From NCBI GenBank assembly GCA_016935435.1, contig JAFGQZ010000073.1, positions 85,782 through 149,781 on the forward strand: a stretch of DNA of 64,000 bases, in the 5' to 3' direction. This stretch comes from Bacteroidales bacterium (lineage in GTDB: Bacteria > Bacteroidota > Bacteroidia > Bacteroidales > UBA10428). Of the stretch, positions 44,501 through 53,097 are shown piece after piece (the stretch's first letter is position 1; each line of letters starts with the position of its first letter). The notes under the pieces are model-generated. The model did not search any database and was not told the DNA's origin. It saw only the letters and a program-made list of their open reading frames with translations. The position numbers and the translations under genes were made by a program.

Positions 44501-45727
44501 TGGTTTGCCGGGGCGGTGCCTGTAAACGGTAAACTTATCATCTGTCGGCGAAAACCTGTTTAACCCTCCGCCTTCCGTGCCAATCCATATATTGCCATTT
44601 TCGTCTTCAACAAAAGAGCTCACTACTTCGTAGCTCAGGCTGTTTGGGTTATTGTTGTTGGGCTTGTAAACCAAAAAGTTCTGGCTCGAACCGTAAAGAA
44701 TGTTTATACCACCATAATAGGTGCCAAACCACAGGTTGCCGTTATTGTCTTCGAAAATCGATCGTATTGAGTTGTGCGACAATGTTTTATTGTTGTTTGC
44801 ATTGTGGAAGTATTGAACAAACCCACCCTTTTGTTTGTCGTACCTGTTCAACCCTACCCGTGTTCCTACCCACAATGTGCCATTGCTGTCTTCAATTATG
44901 GCCCTTATGGCATTGTGGCTTATGCCATTTATATAGTTTTCGCGGAAATACGAAATAGTATTTGTTGAAGGGTTGTACCGGGTAAGCCCGTCTTCATCGG
45001 ATCCAATCCAGATATTTCCCGGCTTGTCCTGGTAAACAATGCGTATGGAGTTCGACAGCAGCCCTACATTGTTTGTGGCCCCCAGGGTTACCTGCCTTAA
45101 TTTTCCCGTTTCGATTGAATAAATAAAGAGCCCATCGCCTTTTGTGGCAATCCATATTTCACCCTCTGCTGTTTCTGTTATTGAGCGTATCCGTATTTCG
45201 TCGTTGCGTTTTAGCAGCTGGTTTAACTGCCGAAAGGGTTTAAATGTTCCGGTGGAATAATTGAAATGGCAAATTCCGCCCCCATCTGTACCTACCCAAA
45301 CGGTGCCTTTTGAGTCTTCGAACAAGGCATATATGTGGTTGTTAATAAGCGATGAGCTGTTTTTTTCAATACTCCTGTAACTGATAAACGAGTCGGAGCC
45401 TTTCTTATAAATGCTCAGGCCGTTATCGGTGCCGGCAAGTATATCGCCATTCATTAGCTCAAGCAGGCAAAATACCTGGTTGTCGGCCAGCGAGGCAGTG
45501 TCGTCTTTGTCGTTCAGGTAAATATCAAAGTTGTACCCATCGTAGCGGTTCAGGCCATACCGGGTTCCTATCCAGATAAAACCATCTGAATCTTGTGTTA
45601 TGCAATATATGGTACTTTGCGAAAGCCCTTCGTTTACAGTAAGGTGGTTAAGTAAAAAATCGTCTTGTGCCGGCATTGTTTCGAAGAAAAAAACACAAAA
45701 CAAGCCGGAAAAGAAACAGCATAACAT
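41585..45727 (-). CDS. Hybrid two-component system (propeller sensor, kinase, receiver, AraC)
   Basis: A 1380-residue one-protein signalling system of Bacteroidota. The signal peptide starts at ATG 45727; the frame continues to a TTG at 45796. The periplasmic part has a two-bladed propeller of about fourteen repeats (WIGT..GLNRYD type, residues 25-740) and a Y_Y_Y domain (about 745-805). A membrane helix (about 815-835) leads to HisKA (NISHEFRTPLTL), HATPase_c, a receiver (VEDNME, ISDIMMPVMDG, EKPF) and an AraC helix-turn-helix (ending HFIASFKKHFKKTPKEYS). Such proteins bind oligosaccharides and activate glycan-use genes. The GH5 gene or the divergent kinase may be targets. Confidence 0.95.
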   Translation of the reverse strand: MLCCFFSGLFCVFFFETMPAQDDFLLNHLTVNEGLSQSTIYCITQDSDGFIWIGTRYGLNRYDGYNFDIYLNDKDDTASLADNQVFCLLELMNGDILAGTDNGLSIYKKGSDSFISYRSIEKNSSSLINNHIYALFEDSKGTVWVGTDGGGICHFNYSTGTFKPFRQLNQLLKRNDEIRIRSITETAEGEIWIATKGDGLFIYSIETGKLRQVTLGATNNVGLLSNSIRIVYQDKPGNIWIGSDEDGLTRYNPSTNTISYFRENYINGISHNAIRAIIEDSNGTLWVGTRVGLNRYDKQKGGFVQYFHNANNNKTLSHNSIRSIFEDNNGNLWFGTYYGGINILYGSSQNFLVYKPNNNNPNSLSYEVVSSFVEDENGNIWIGTEGGGLNRFSPTDDKFTVYRHRPGKPGISNNNVKALHIDRHNNLWIGTYGSGIDIMPLHGGKIKNHRCIPADTTTISSNNIYSFLHDTRGRMWIGTNQGGLNLYNYKLGSFKRIGQTNNKGETIIGNTVNAIAEGSNGQIWFATDIGLARFDGKEFHKIGLFNENNKPAADINVLALMPDSAGTIWIGTEDFGLFSYDTKKGSVQQISQINGLSGNIIYGIVQDNNNHLWISTNRGLLKFPLTAYYNKKNLNDAPIIVYDINDGLQGNEFNRGAYYRSRNGAIYFGGLKGFNSFKLENITQNMAKPPVVITSFYLSNEKVVSYGGNSPLKQHISKTEIIELGHKQSSFRFDFVALNFDKPQKNQYAYMLEGFDNNWVVTGKNRYAVYTNIDPGEYVFRVKASNNDNLWNNEGTSIKLVIHPPFWQTRWAFLIYFITAILLMFAFRQSIVYRTTQKHLLENERLEKIRIDEINQMKLRVFTNISHEFRTPLTLIAAPLEKLLQEPDMEKHKQHYLHSLMYKSALRLQRLINQLMDFRKLENKKMKLNVAPGNMEQFVVETVNFFEEYCRQKNILLQTKHTSDSATETWFDHNIVDNIIFILLSNAVKFTPPGGTITIETQNGHGTANIIVSDTGIGIPPEKLNHIFERFYSDNSLKYTKSIGTGIGLDFAQSLVELHKGTVKVESEPEKGTTFTVSLPVDREIYDDSEISAQEPPFTNQRQEFLPEVLPSDIDMQGQTEAESVLIVEDNMELRGFIKGQLASYQLFEAENGKEALKIARKMLPDLIISDIMMPVMDGLEFCRQIKSNSLTSHIPVILLTAKINIENKLEGAALGADLYMEKPFNMQLLEANVKNLLNQRRALREHYSGQISSEKPEDFINKYEDGFIKKARQIIFERKSDPELSVEQLGEQLGLSRSQLFRKFKAVTAQSPNEFIKTVRLKYATELMAAGELNINQISFECGFTSASHFIASFKKHFKKTPKEYSMLMNLKQKGDSQA

Positions 45728-45820
45728 TTTCCTGCCAATTATAAAATGGCGTTTAATATAGGTATCCAGGTGCAAAAAATATTTCAAAAACCCCAAATAT
45801 TATTATCAATATAATAAACC

Positions 45821-45828
45821 CAAATTTA
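45821..45828 (-). promoter_or_regulatory. Candidate -7 box of the hybrid two-component gene
   Basis: On the minus strand TAAATTTG matches TAnnTTTG, about 94 bp upstream of ATG 45727. The shared 330-bp region between the two sensor genes should also hold the divergent promoter, for which I see no exact match. Confidence 0.4.
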
Positions 45829-46055
45829 ATGTTTATAGTAATACGGTAATTAATAACAGGAGGTTGAACGATTTATAATTATGTCTTTAAAAGTGTTGCC
45901 CTTTTAAATGGCGCTTAGCCTAACTTGCACAATACCATTACATAACATCAATTGATTAATTTGTCTGTTGATCTGTTTTTTTGCCTTGTTTTGTCTGATG
46001 TTTTCAACTTAATTCGTTAAATTCAATATAATTATGAATTATTTATGCAGCCAGA

Positions 46056-49000
46056 ATGAAAAAATGGGTTTCATTTTTTGGGGTCTTGATATTTTTTTCA
46101 TTTAAATCGTTTCCACAAGGTTTACAGTTTGAAAATATTTCAATAAACCAGGGTTTGTCAAATAATTCGGCCACCTGCATATTTCACGATAGTGAAGGGT
46201 ACATTTGGATAGGTACCGAAGATGGGCTAAACAGGTTCGATGGTTATTCTTTTACTGTATTTCGTTCCAGGCTGAACGATACAACAAGCTTAACCGAAAA
46301 TATTATCAAAACTATTTTTGAAGATCACAAAAAGAACTTATGGGTAATTACTTTTATTGGGAGTATAAACAGGTTCGACCGTCAAACGGCAACTTTTAAG
46401 CAATATCATATTGGCGACCAGCTTAATTTAATGGATGTTCCGTTCGATCCTGCCGCACGCATGTATGAAGACAGGCAACAGAACCTTTGGGCATATAACC
46501 GCACAGTTTATAAATACCTGCCTGGTAAAGACAAGTTTATGGAAGTCGATTTGAACCTGGCCATACCAGAAATGGTTGTTTATTTTTTTTATGAAGACAG
46601 TGACAACGATTTCTGGATAGGGACCAACGAAGGATTGTTAAAATATAATTGGAACGATAGCACTTATATAAGTTTTAAAGCCCAAAATGAGGCCGCAGAT
46701 CCGGCAGGAAATATTTTTTATTCTATAACAGAAGATGCCGGTGGTGTTTTTTGGCTCGGTAGCAGCCGTGGCCTCTGCCGCTTCGATAAAAATGCCGGTA
46801 AATTCACCGGAAGGTGGAAGGTTAGCAGTTCTCCGGGGAAAGGTATTGCCTTTATCGATATCCCATCGTTGTTAAACAGCCACTCTTATATCTGGATGAC
46901 CTGGCAATGCTGGAACGATAATAAAGTTGGTATTTCGAGGTTTAATAAAAATACCAGCGAGCTTACCATTTATCCGTTCGACAGCTCATTGCCAGTTGGC
47001 CCGAGCGTGAATGTTCCGGTAAACATGATTGAAGATCGTTCGGGCCTGGTATGGGTGGGTACTTTTATGGGCGGCGTTTTTATGTTTGAAAAAGAACGCA
47101 GGTTTGAAACCCTCATGACAGGCCATACCATTTGTGCCTTTACCGAAGACAAAAAGGGCAACCTCTGGCTGGCAGCTTCCAAAGATGGCATTTACAGGTA
47201 TAACTTTACAAAAGGCGAACTAAAGCATATTAAAAGCACCAATAAGTTTGGCCAGGTCAACACTATGATTGTTGACCCTGCCGGAACACTATGGTTTGGT
47301 ACTTACAGCGGGCTTTATCGTATTAAAGGTTTATTGCAAAGCCCGGGCGAAATAAAAGTTGAAACAATGTTGGAGGGCAAAGTAAAAGTTATTGCCCTCG
47401 ACTGGTTAAACCGTTTATGGATTGGCATGGAAGGAAGCCTGTGTTTTTTTGACCCGGCAAGCGGCGAAAAAATTTTTTTCCGAAGTGAGGCAAACAACCC
47501 GAATTCATTGTCGAACAATTCGGTTGAATCGATTGTTGCCGACAAACAGGCAGGTGCCTTATGGGTTGGTACCTGGGACGGGCTTAATATGTTAAATCTA
47601 TCGGACAATGATAAGCCTTTACCAGGCAAAACTAAAATCCTTCAGTTTAGACATTCTTCGTCCGATTTAAATTCTTTAAGCGAAAACAAGGTAATTTCTC
47701 TTTGCCTCGATGGAAGCGGAGTTCTTTGGGCAGGCACCTATGGTGGCGGCCTTAACCGCATTGAACGGTTTAAAACAAACAATTCCCAAGAATTTTATAA
47801 AATACATTCAATTTCAACAAACGAAGGGTTGCCAAACAATGTTGTTTATGGTGTGCTGGCCGATAAAAACAACAACTTATGGGTGAGCACCAACGATGGC
47901 CTGGCAAGCCTTGATGCTTCAAACGGAACAATTAAAATATACGGGGCAAACGACGGCCTGCAGGGAAACCAGTTTTTTTGGAGGTCTTACCACCTTGGCG
48001 CTTCCGGAAGAATGTATTTCGGCGGTGGAAACGGGTTCAATGCTTTTCATCCCGAAAGCCTGAAGAACAACACCTACCTGCCCCCGGTTAAAATTATTGG
48101 CTTTTCGGTATTTAACAAACCAGTTGTGCCGGGTGACGCAAACTCGCCGCTAAATGTACAAATCGACCAGGCCAAAGAAATTGTTATAAAACACAGCCAG
48201 TCGGTAATAAGTTTCGATTATGCTGCCTTAAACTTTAACCAGCCCGAAAAAAATAACTATGCCTATAAAATGGAAGGTTTCGATAAAGATTGGCAGTATG
48301 TGGGCACACAGCGAAAGGCCACCTATACAAACCTTAACCCTGGTAAGTACATTTTTAGGGTTAAAGCTTCGAACAACGATGGCATTTGGAACGAACAGGG
48401 AACTTCCATAAGGCTTGTTATTGTGCCCCCATTTTGGCTAACCTGGTGGTTTAGGGTATTATTGGTGCTGGTTGTTGTTTTTAGTGCTATTGCCATATTC
48501 CGGATACGAATTAAATCGATAAGGGACCAAAAAGAACACCTCGAAAAAGTGGTGAAGGAACGCACCCATGAGTTATTGATGAGCAATAATTTATTAAAAA
48601 AACAATCGGAAGAACTTAATGAAACAAATACCTTGCTCGAAGAACGGCAGCAATTAATCGAGGAGCAATCGGAAGAACTTATGGCCCAAAAAGATGAGCT
48701 GGTAAATATAAACCAGGAACTTCAAAACCTGAATGCTACAAAAGACAAATTTTTTTCAATAATTGCCCACGATATAAAAAACCCATTTAACACCATTCTT
48801 GGTTTTTCGGAATTGTTTCTATACAATATCGATAAATGGAACGATGAAAAAAAGCGGCAAATAGCCGAAATAATATATAAATCGTCGCAAAGTTTGTACC
48901 AGCTGCTTGAGAATCTTTTGCAATGGTCGCGTTCGCAGAGGGGGCTTATAGCATTTAAGCCCGAATTGTGCGATTTAAACCAGCAGGTAAACAATGCAGT

Positions 49001-49424
49001 AAAACTGTTAAACGAATCTGCAAGTTCTAAAAACATTTCTATCAGCACCAGGTTTGTAACAGAACAAATATCCATAAATGCCGATTTGCACATGCTCGAC
49101 ACAATATTGCGCAACCTCATAAGCAATGCAATAAAATTTTCTTATAGCGGAGGTACGGTTTGGGTCGAAACCATTGTTGAGGGCAATACACATGCAGTTG
49201 TATCGGTAATTGACAATGGTACAGGCATGCAGGAAGAAGTTCGCAGCAATTTGTTTTCCATAGGGTCGCACCATTCTTCAACAGGCACAAACGATGAAAA
49301 AGGCTCCGGCCTGGGGCTTATTCTTGTGAAGGAATTTGTTTTAAGGCATGGGGGCGGTATCTGGGTTGAAAGCGAACCGGGAAAAGGGAGTACGTTTTGT
49401 TTCCGCCTCCCATTGTCAAATTAA
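46056..49424 (+). CDS. Propeller/Y_Y_Y sensor histidine kinase lacking receiver and AraC domains
   Basis: A 1122-residue membrane sensor. A signal peptide (about 1-20) is followed by a propeller region (about 22-700, WIGTEDGLNRFDGYSF and similar repeats) and a Y_Y_Y domain (about 705-765). A membrane helix (about 798-820) leads to a long coiled coil (about 825-890), HisKA (FSIIAHDIKNPFNT) and HATPase_c (NAIKFSYSGG, DNGTGM, GSGLGLILVKEF). The input half matches the hybrid protein encoded divergently, but the output half is that of the soluble kinases at 16-20 kb. It therefore needs a separate regulator; the lone receiver at 51602 is a candidate. Confidence 0.93.
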   Translation: MKKWVSFFGVLIFFSFKSFPQGLQFENISINQGLSNNSATCIFHDSEGYIWIGTEDGLNRFDGYSFTVFRSRLNDTTSLTENIIKTIFEDHKKNLWVITFIGSINRFDRQTATFKQYHIGDQLNLMDVPFDPAARMYEDRQQNLWAYNRTVYKYLPGKDKFMEVDLNLAIPEMVVYFFYEDSDNDFWIGTNEGLLKYNWNDSTYISFKAQNEAADPAGNIFYSITEDAGGVFWLGSSRGLCRFDKNAGKFTGRWKVSSSPGKGIAFIDIPSLLNSHSYIWMTWQCWNDNKVGISRFNKNTSELTIYPFDSSLPVGPSVNVPVNMIEDRSGLVWVGTFMGGVFMFEKERRFETLMTGHTICAFTEDKKGNLWLAASKDGIYRYNFTKGELKHIKSTNKFGQVNTMIVDPAGTLWFGTYSGLYRIKGLLQSPGEIKVETMLEGKVKVIALDWLNRLWIGMEGSLCFFDPASGEKIFFRSEANNPNSLSNNSVESIVADKQAGALWVGTWDGLNMLNLSDNDKPLPGKTKILQFRHSSSDLNSLSENKVISLCLDGSGVLWAGTYGGGLNRIERFKTNNSQEFYKIHSISTNEGLPNNVVYGVLADKNNNLWVSTNDGLASLDASNGTIKIYGANDGLQGNQFFWRSYHLGASGRMYFGGGNGFNAFHPESLKNNTYLPPVKIIGFSVFNKPVVPGDANSPLNVQIDQAKEIVIKHSQSVISFDYAALNFNQPEKNNYAYKMEGFDKDWQYVGTQRKATYTNLNPGKYIFRVKASNNDGIWNEQGTSIRLVIVPPFWLTWWFRVLLVLVVVFSAIAIFRIRIKSIRDQKEHLEKVVKERTHELLMSNNLLKKQSEELNETNTLLEERQQLIEEQSEELMAQKDELVNINQELQNLNATKDKFFSIIAHDIKNPFNTILGFSELFLYNIDKWNDEKKRQIAEIIYKSSQSLYQLLENLLQWSRSQRGLIAFKPELCDLNQQVNNAVKLLNESASSKNISISTRFVTEQISINADLHMLDTILRNLISNAIKFSYSGGTVWVETIVEGNTHAVVSVIDNGTGMQEEVRSNLFSIGSHHSSTGTNDEKGSGLGLILVKEFVLRHGGGIWVESEPGKGSTFCFRLPLSN

Positions 49425-49458
49425 CCAATACAAAGGCAAAACGGCAATATAAGTTTTA

Positions 49459-51531
49459 TTATTTCGCTGTTTTAATTGCCCCCAGGTTTCGCGGGCTGGA
49501 ATTTGCATCGTCGCGGGTGTTTGCCCACGAAAGTTTTGTTTTACGTGTTGTGCTGTCGGTATCATTTATCTGCACATCGAGCCCTATGTAGGCAGATGAT
49601 AATTTTCCCACTTCATCCCAGGGCAATGCCAGCTCTACAACATAGCCTTTAGGGGCAATAGTTTGTTTCATGGAAAAAATGGCATCCCGCTTGCCACGAT
49701 CGATAAATATATCGTTTCGTCCGGGCACAATTCGCACAATAAATTCTTCCTGAGTATAATATTTTGGCCGGTTGTTGTCGGTATCGAGGTAAATTTCCAC
49801 ACCATCGTTCTGAAATCTCGATCGGTTGCTGTTAACTATGGAATCGTCTGTTACTTCAACCAGAAAATACAGGTTTTTTTGATCGTACATGGTTTTAAAA
49901 TACCCGCCAAAGTCTTTTTCACATTCTGCTTTACCGTAAACGGCTTTGTCAATTTCACATTTTTGAACATTGTCCCAGCATTTGTCAATTTTGCCATCGA
50001 TTATTGGGGCACTTGCCGTTTCTTTCAGTATTGGCCCTATATAGGGAATAATATTAAGCGGAACAGCCAGCGAAGTAATATTTCCTAATCGGTTTTGCAC
50101 GGTGGCGGAAAAGTATGCTAGGGTATCGCCGGGCGATACTATATATTTGAGTTCGTTACCGGTTGCACCCTCAATAGGTATATTGTTTTTGTTCCACTGT
50201 ATGTTGAGGTTATTGCCAACAGCAATTATCTCAAAGTATGCGGGCATGCCGGTATAGGTATTAACTTCACGGGGCTGCAACAATATTTCGGGAAAGAAAT
50301 CCTCCAGCGATGCCAGATAGCTCTCAGGATCAAGGGGCACGAGCGATTTTACCATATCGGGCAAAAAAACACAATATTTGGTATTTGTAAGGCGTGCCTG
50401 GTCAAAAAGCCATTTTTCGGCGTCTTCGGCATTGGGGCGCGGAGCCCTTCCGCGCCAGTAATCGAGAATGTTCCGAAACCCTTCGGTAGCAATTATGCTC
50501 CAGGGCTGCGAGGTATTATCGAACTTTTTATGGGTCCACCATGCCCACCCGACATTCTCCTGTTCGAGCAGGCTTGTCGATGCAATGTTTATTGTATAGG
50601 GTGCCCTTTGCTCGCCGGTTTCGCCATGCCACAAAGGGATATTGTATTTCTGCCGGAAGGTATCCCAGCGTTTCAGCCCGTCGATTGTGGATGTAGGTGG
50701 ATAAGAATGAAATGCAATTACAAGGTGCTTGTCCCAGTTGATGGGTTCTAGTATTTCGAATTCCTGCGCCCATTCATCGCCTTCAATAAAAATAATACCT
50801 TCTTTATCCACTTCTCGAATTTCATTGGTCAGCAAAACATAAAGTTTCCTTAACAAACTTTGGTCGATTTCGGGGTAGCGCCTGAGAAGCGGTTCGTTAA
50901 GTAAATCGTAGCCCACAATGCATTCGTTGTTTTTATAGCGTTCGGCAATTTTGCGCCATAAGTCGGCACACATGGGGAAATACTTATCTTTTTCGCTCCA
51001 AAGGCGGGCTTCTCCGTCGCTGTCTGCTATATTTTCTTTGCTTTGGGCCCCGGGTGCCCCATGCAAATCCCAAATTACACCAATGTGGTATTTTCCCGAC
51101 CATTTAACAACGCTATCGAGAAAGCGGAAGCCCTCTTCGGAATATAAGTAAGGTGCGCTGTCGGGTTGTCCGTCGCGCGGTTGCAGTTTTGAGGCCAGTA
51201 AGGGTATGCGTACAGTGTTCAGCCCCCACATTTTCATTGCTGCAAAATCGTGTTCGGTAACAAAGTTATCGTGATAGATGCGCCAGAATTCTTCGGCCTT
51301 TTCTTGCCCGATAAGGTCGATAATGGCTTTTTCGAATTGCCATGGCCTGTCGGGCACACGTGTACCCCACATATAGCCTTCGGGCAGAAGCCAGCCGCCC
51401 AGGCCAATGCCCCTGAGTATAACCCTTTCACCTGTTTTTCGATCGACAATGTCTTTGCCGTTGGTGGTATAATAGGCAAATACAGGAATGAACATGAACA
51501 GGGTTGCAGCAATTACGATAAACTTTTTCAT
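49459..51531 (-). CDS. Secreted GH5 glucanase with C-terminal CBM9-like domain
   Basis: A 690-residue exported glycoside hydrolase. ATG 51531 starts the signal peptide (end VFAYY). The GH5 barrel spans about residues 20-370. The acid/base Glu is in YDLLNEPLL and the nucleophile Glu in PLWHGETGE; DLHGAPGAQ resembles exo-beta-1,3-glucanases. A linker and Ig-like region (about 410-480) is followed by a CBM9/DOMON-like domain (about 485-690, IDGKIDKCWD, DGVEIYLD). The GH16 and glucokinase genes in the window support a beta-glucan substrate; cellulose is an alternative. It lies next to the two propeller sensors, which probably control it. Confidence 0.88.
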   Translation of the reverse strand: MKKFIVIAATLFMFIPVFAYYTTNGKDIVDRKTGERVILRGIGLGGWLLPEGYMWGTRVPDRPWQFEKAIIDLIGQEKAEEFWRIYHDNFVTEHDFAAMKMWGLNTVRIPLLASKLQPRDGQPDSAPYLYSEEGFRFLDSVVKWSGKYHIGVIWDLHGAPGAQSKENIADSDGEARLWSEKDKYFPMCADLWRKIAERYKNNECIVGYDLLNEPLLRRYPEIDQSLLRKLYVLLTNEIREVDKEGIIFIEGDEWAQEFEILEPINWDKHLVIAFHSYPPTSTIDGLKRWDTFRQKYNIPLWHGETGEQRAPYTINIASTSLLEQENVGWAWWTHKKFDNTSQPWSIIATEGFRNILDYWRGRAPRPNAEDAEKWLFDQARLTNTKYCVFLPDMVKSLVPLDPESYLASLEDFFPEILLQPREVNTYTGMPAYFEIIAVGNNLNIQWNKNNIPIEGATGNELKYIVSPGDTLAYFSATVQNRLGNITSLAVPLNIIPYIGPILKETASAPIIDGKIDKCWDNVQKCEIDKAVYGKAECEKDFGGYFKTMYDQKNLYFLVEVTDDSIVNSNRSRFQNDGVEIYLDTDNNRPKYYTQEEFIVRIVPGRNDIFIDRGKRDAIFSMKQTIAPKGYVVELALPWDEVGKLSSAYIGLDVQINDTDSTTRKTKLSWANTRDDANSSPRNLGAIKTAK

Positions 51532-51601
51532 GATGTGAGCAATTATATGCAATATATAATTTCTCTTTTAATTTGAGCTTAACGTACCGAAAAAAAACAA
51601 T

Positions 51602-51979
51602 TTAGAAATATTCGCTAAGCATTATTAAAAATTCGTTCATCCCAATTGGTTTTAGCAGGTAAGAGTCGCAGCCGGCGGCTATTGCTTCCGAAAGTATTTC
51701 GGGCTCGGCAAAAGCAGTTTGTGCTACTACAGGTAAAAGCGGGCGAATTTTTTTTATGGATTGTGCAACTTCAGCGCCACTAATAAACGGCAGTTTTAAA
51801 TCGACCAAAACCAGGTCGATTGATGGGTTGTTAATAATAATATCTGTGGCCATTGCCCCCGAGGGCGCCCAAATTGGTATTCCTCCGAAAAGTTCAATCA
51901 TATCGCGCAGGAGGAACCAGTTCATCTCCTCATCTTCGACAACTAGTATCTGACGGTTGTTTATATTGGGCTGGTGCAT
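51602..51979 (-). CDS. Stand-alone response regulator receiver
   Basis: A 125-residue single receiver domain with all key residues: acidic pair in VVEDEE, phosphoacceptor Asp in LVDLKLP, Thr in AQTAF, and Lys in LLKPIG. No output domain is attached. It may carry phosphate for the soluble kinases or for the receiver-less propeller kinase nearby; no direct evidence. The start ATG 51979 follows directly on the T-run of the upstream gene's terminator, so its message starts in or beyond that hairpin. It ends 70 bp before the GH5 gene start region and could be co-transcribed with it. Confidence 0.85.
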   Translation of the reverse strand: MHQPNINNRQILVVEDEEMNWFLLRDMIELFGGIPIWAPSGAMATDIIINNPSIDLVLVDLKLPFISGAEVAQSIKKIRPLLPVVAQTAFAEPEILSEAIAAGCDSYLLKPIGMNEFLIMLSEYF

Positions 51980-51980
51980 A

Positions 51981-52014
51981 AAAAAACCTGTTGCCAGGTA
52001 TTACGCAACAGGTT
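51981..52014 (-). terminator. Intrinsic terminator of the ROK kinase gene
   Basis: On the minus strand AACCTGTTGC (52014-52005) pairs with GCAACAGGTT (51994-51985), followed by a T-run that runs into the ATG of the lone receiver gene. The hairpin is strong, with a ten-base perfect stem. Confidence 0.8.
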
Positions 52015-52038
52015 CATAAAAGTTAGGCAATTATGCTG

Positions 52039-53001
52039 TTATTTTTCCAGTTCTTTCCATGCAAGGGCACTGGCCCCCAGTACGGCAGCATTTGTTTCTT
52101 GCAATTGCGAAGGCAGGAGTTTAACTTTTCCCTTATATATTGGGAAAAGGTTTTCCTCCATAGCTTTAAGTGTGGGATTGAATATAAGGTTGCCTGCTTT
52201 GGCAAGGCCGCCAAAAATAAATATAGCTTCGGGGCTTGTACAGGCAACTGCATCGGCTAATTTTGTGCCGAGTATTTCGCCGGTAATTTCAAATGCTTCA
52301 ATTGCAATTTGGTCGCCTTTTTTTGCAGCTTCCCAAATTATTTTCGAGGTCATATCGTTAAAGCTGATGCTTCGGAGTTCGCTTTTATCGGCTTTGTCGG
52401 CAAGTAATTTAAAAACAGTGCGTTTTATGCCGGTTGCCGATGCATAAGTTTCGAGGCAGCCAAATTTTCCGCAACCACATTCGCGCCCTTTCTGCCTTAC
52501 ATTAAAATGGCCAAGCTCGCCGGCAAAACCATCGTGGCCGTAAACAATATCGCCATTTACAACAATACCGCTGCCAAGGCCGGTACCCAATGTAATAACA
52601 ATAAAGTTTTTCATGCCTTTGGCACCACCATAAATCATTTCTCCAATTGCAGCGGCATTGGCATCGTTGGTTAATACAATAGGCATTCCGGGAAAATATT
52701 CCTTAAATTTCTCAACAAAAGGCACTATGCCTTTCCAGTTAAGATTTGGTGCATGTTCAATGGTGCCTTTGTAATAGTTGCCATTAGGGGCACCTACGCC
52801 AATCCCCTTAATTTTAATATCGGAACCGGCAGAATTGATAAGTTCTTCTATCTCGGTATGCAAATGTTCGAGATAAACATCAAAGTCGGTATATTTATCG
52901 GTACTTGTGAAATTTTCTTTAAGGCAGTTGCCATTTTTATCGACAATGCCAAATTTGGTAAATGTCCCCCCGATGTCAATTCCTAATACTACATCTCTCA
53001 T
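52039..53001 (-). CDS. ROK-family glucokinase
   Basis: A 320-residue sugar kinase of the ROK family. The phosphate loop GIDIGGTFTKFGIVD is at residues 7-21, the catalytic Asp sits in TNDANAAAIGE, and the zinc site reads CGCGKFGCLE. These fit a glucokinase that makes glucose-6-phosphate from free glucose released by the glucanases. Fructokinase or N-acetylmannosamine kinase activity is less likely. A -7 box (53022-53029) is upstream and a terminator downstream, so it is a single-gene unit. Start ATG 53001. Confidence 0.9.
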   Translation of the reverse strand: MRDVVLGIDIGGTFTKFGIVDKNGNCLKENFTSTDKYTDFDVYLEHLHTEIEELINSAGSDIKIKGIGVGAPNGNYYKGTIEHAPNLNWKGIVPFVEKFKEYFPGMPIVLTNDANAAAIGEMIYGGAKGMKNFIVITLGTGLGSGIVVNGDIVYGHDGFAGELGHFNVRQKGRECGCGKFGCLETYASATGIKRTVFKLLADKADKSELRSISFNDMTSKIIWEAAKKGDQIAIEAFEITGEILGTKLADAVACTSPEAIFIFGGLAKAGNLIFNPTLKAMEENLFPIYKGKVKLLPSQLQETNAAVLGASALAWKELEK

Positions 53002-53021
53002 CCTTTAAGTTTTTTGTGCGG

Positions 53022-53029
53022 CAAAAATA
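53022..53029 (-). promoter_or_regulatory. Candidate -7 box of the ROK kinase gene
   Basis: On the minus strand TATTTTTG matches TAnnTTTG, 21 bp upstream of ATG 53001. No TTTG is seen at the usual -33 distance. Confidence 0.45.
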
Positions 53030-53097
53030 TAATATATACTGTTTAGTAATGCTATAATCCATAAAAGGTTTTCAGGTATTCATCAAAGAATCTATTT

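Noticed and set aside
45858..45907. AGGAGG followed by an eight-codon mini-frame (ATG at 45881) upstream of the propeller kinase
   Set aside because: The spacing of 17 nt from the purine run to the ATG is too long for an SD, and nothing supports translation of this peptide.
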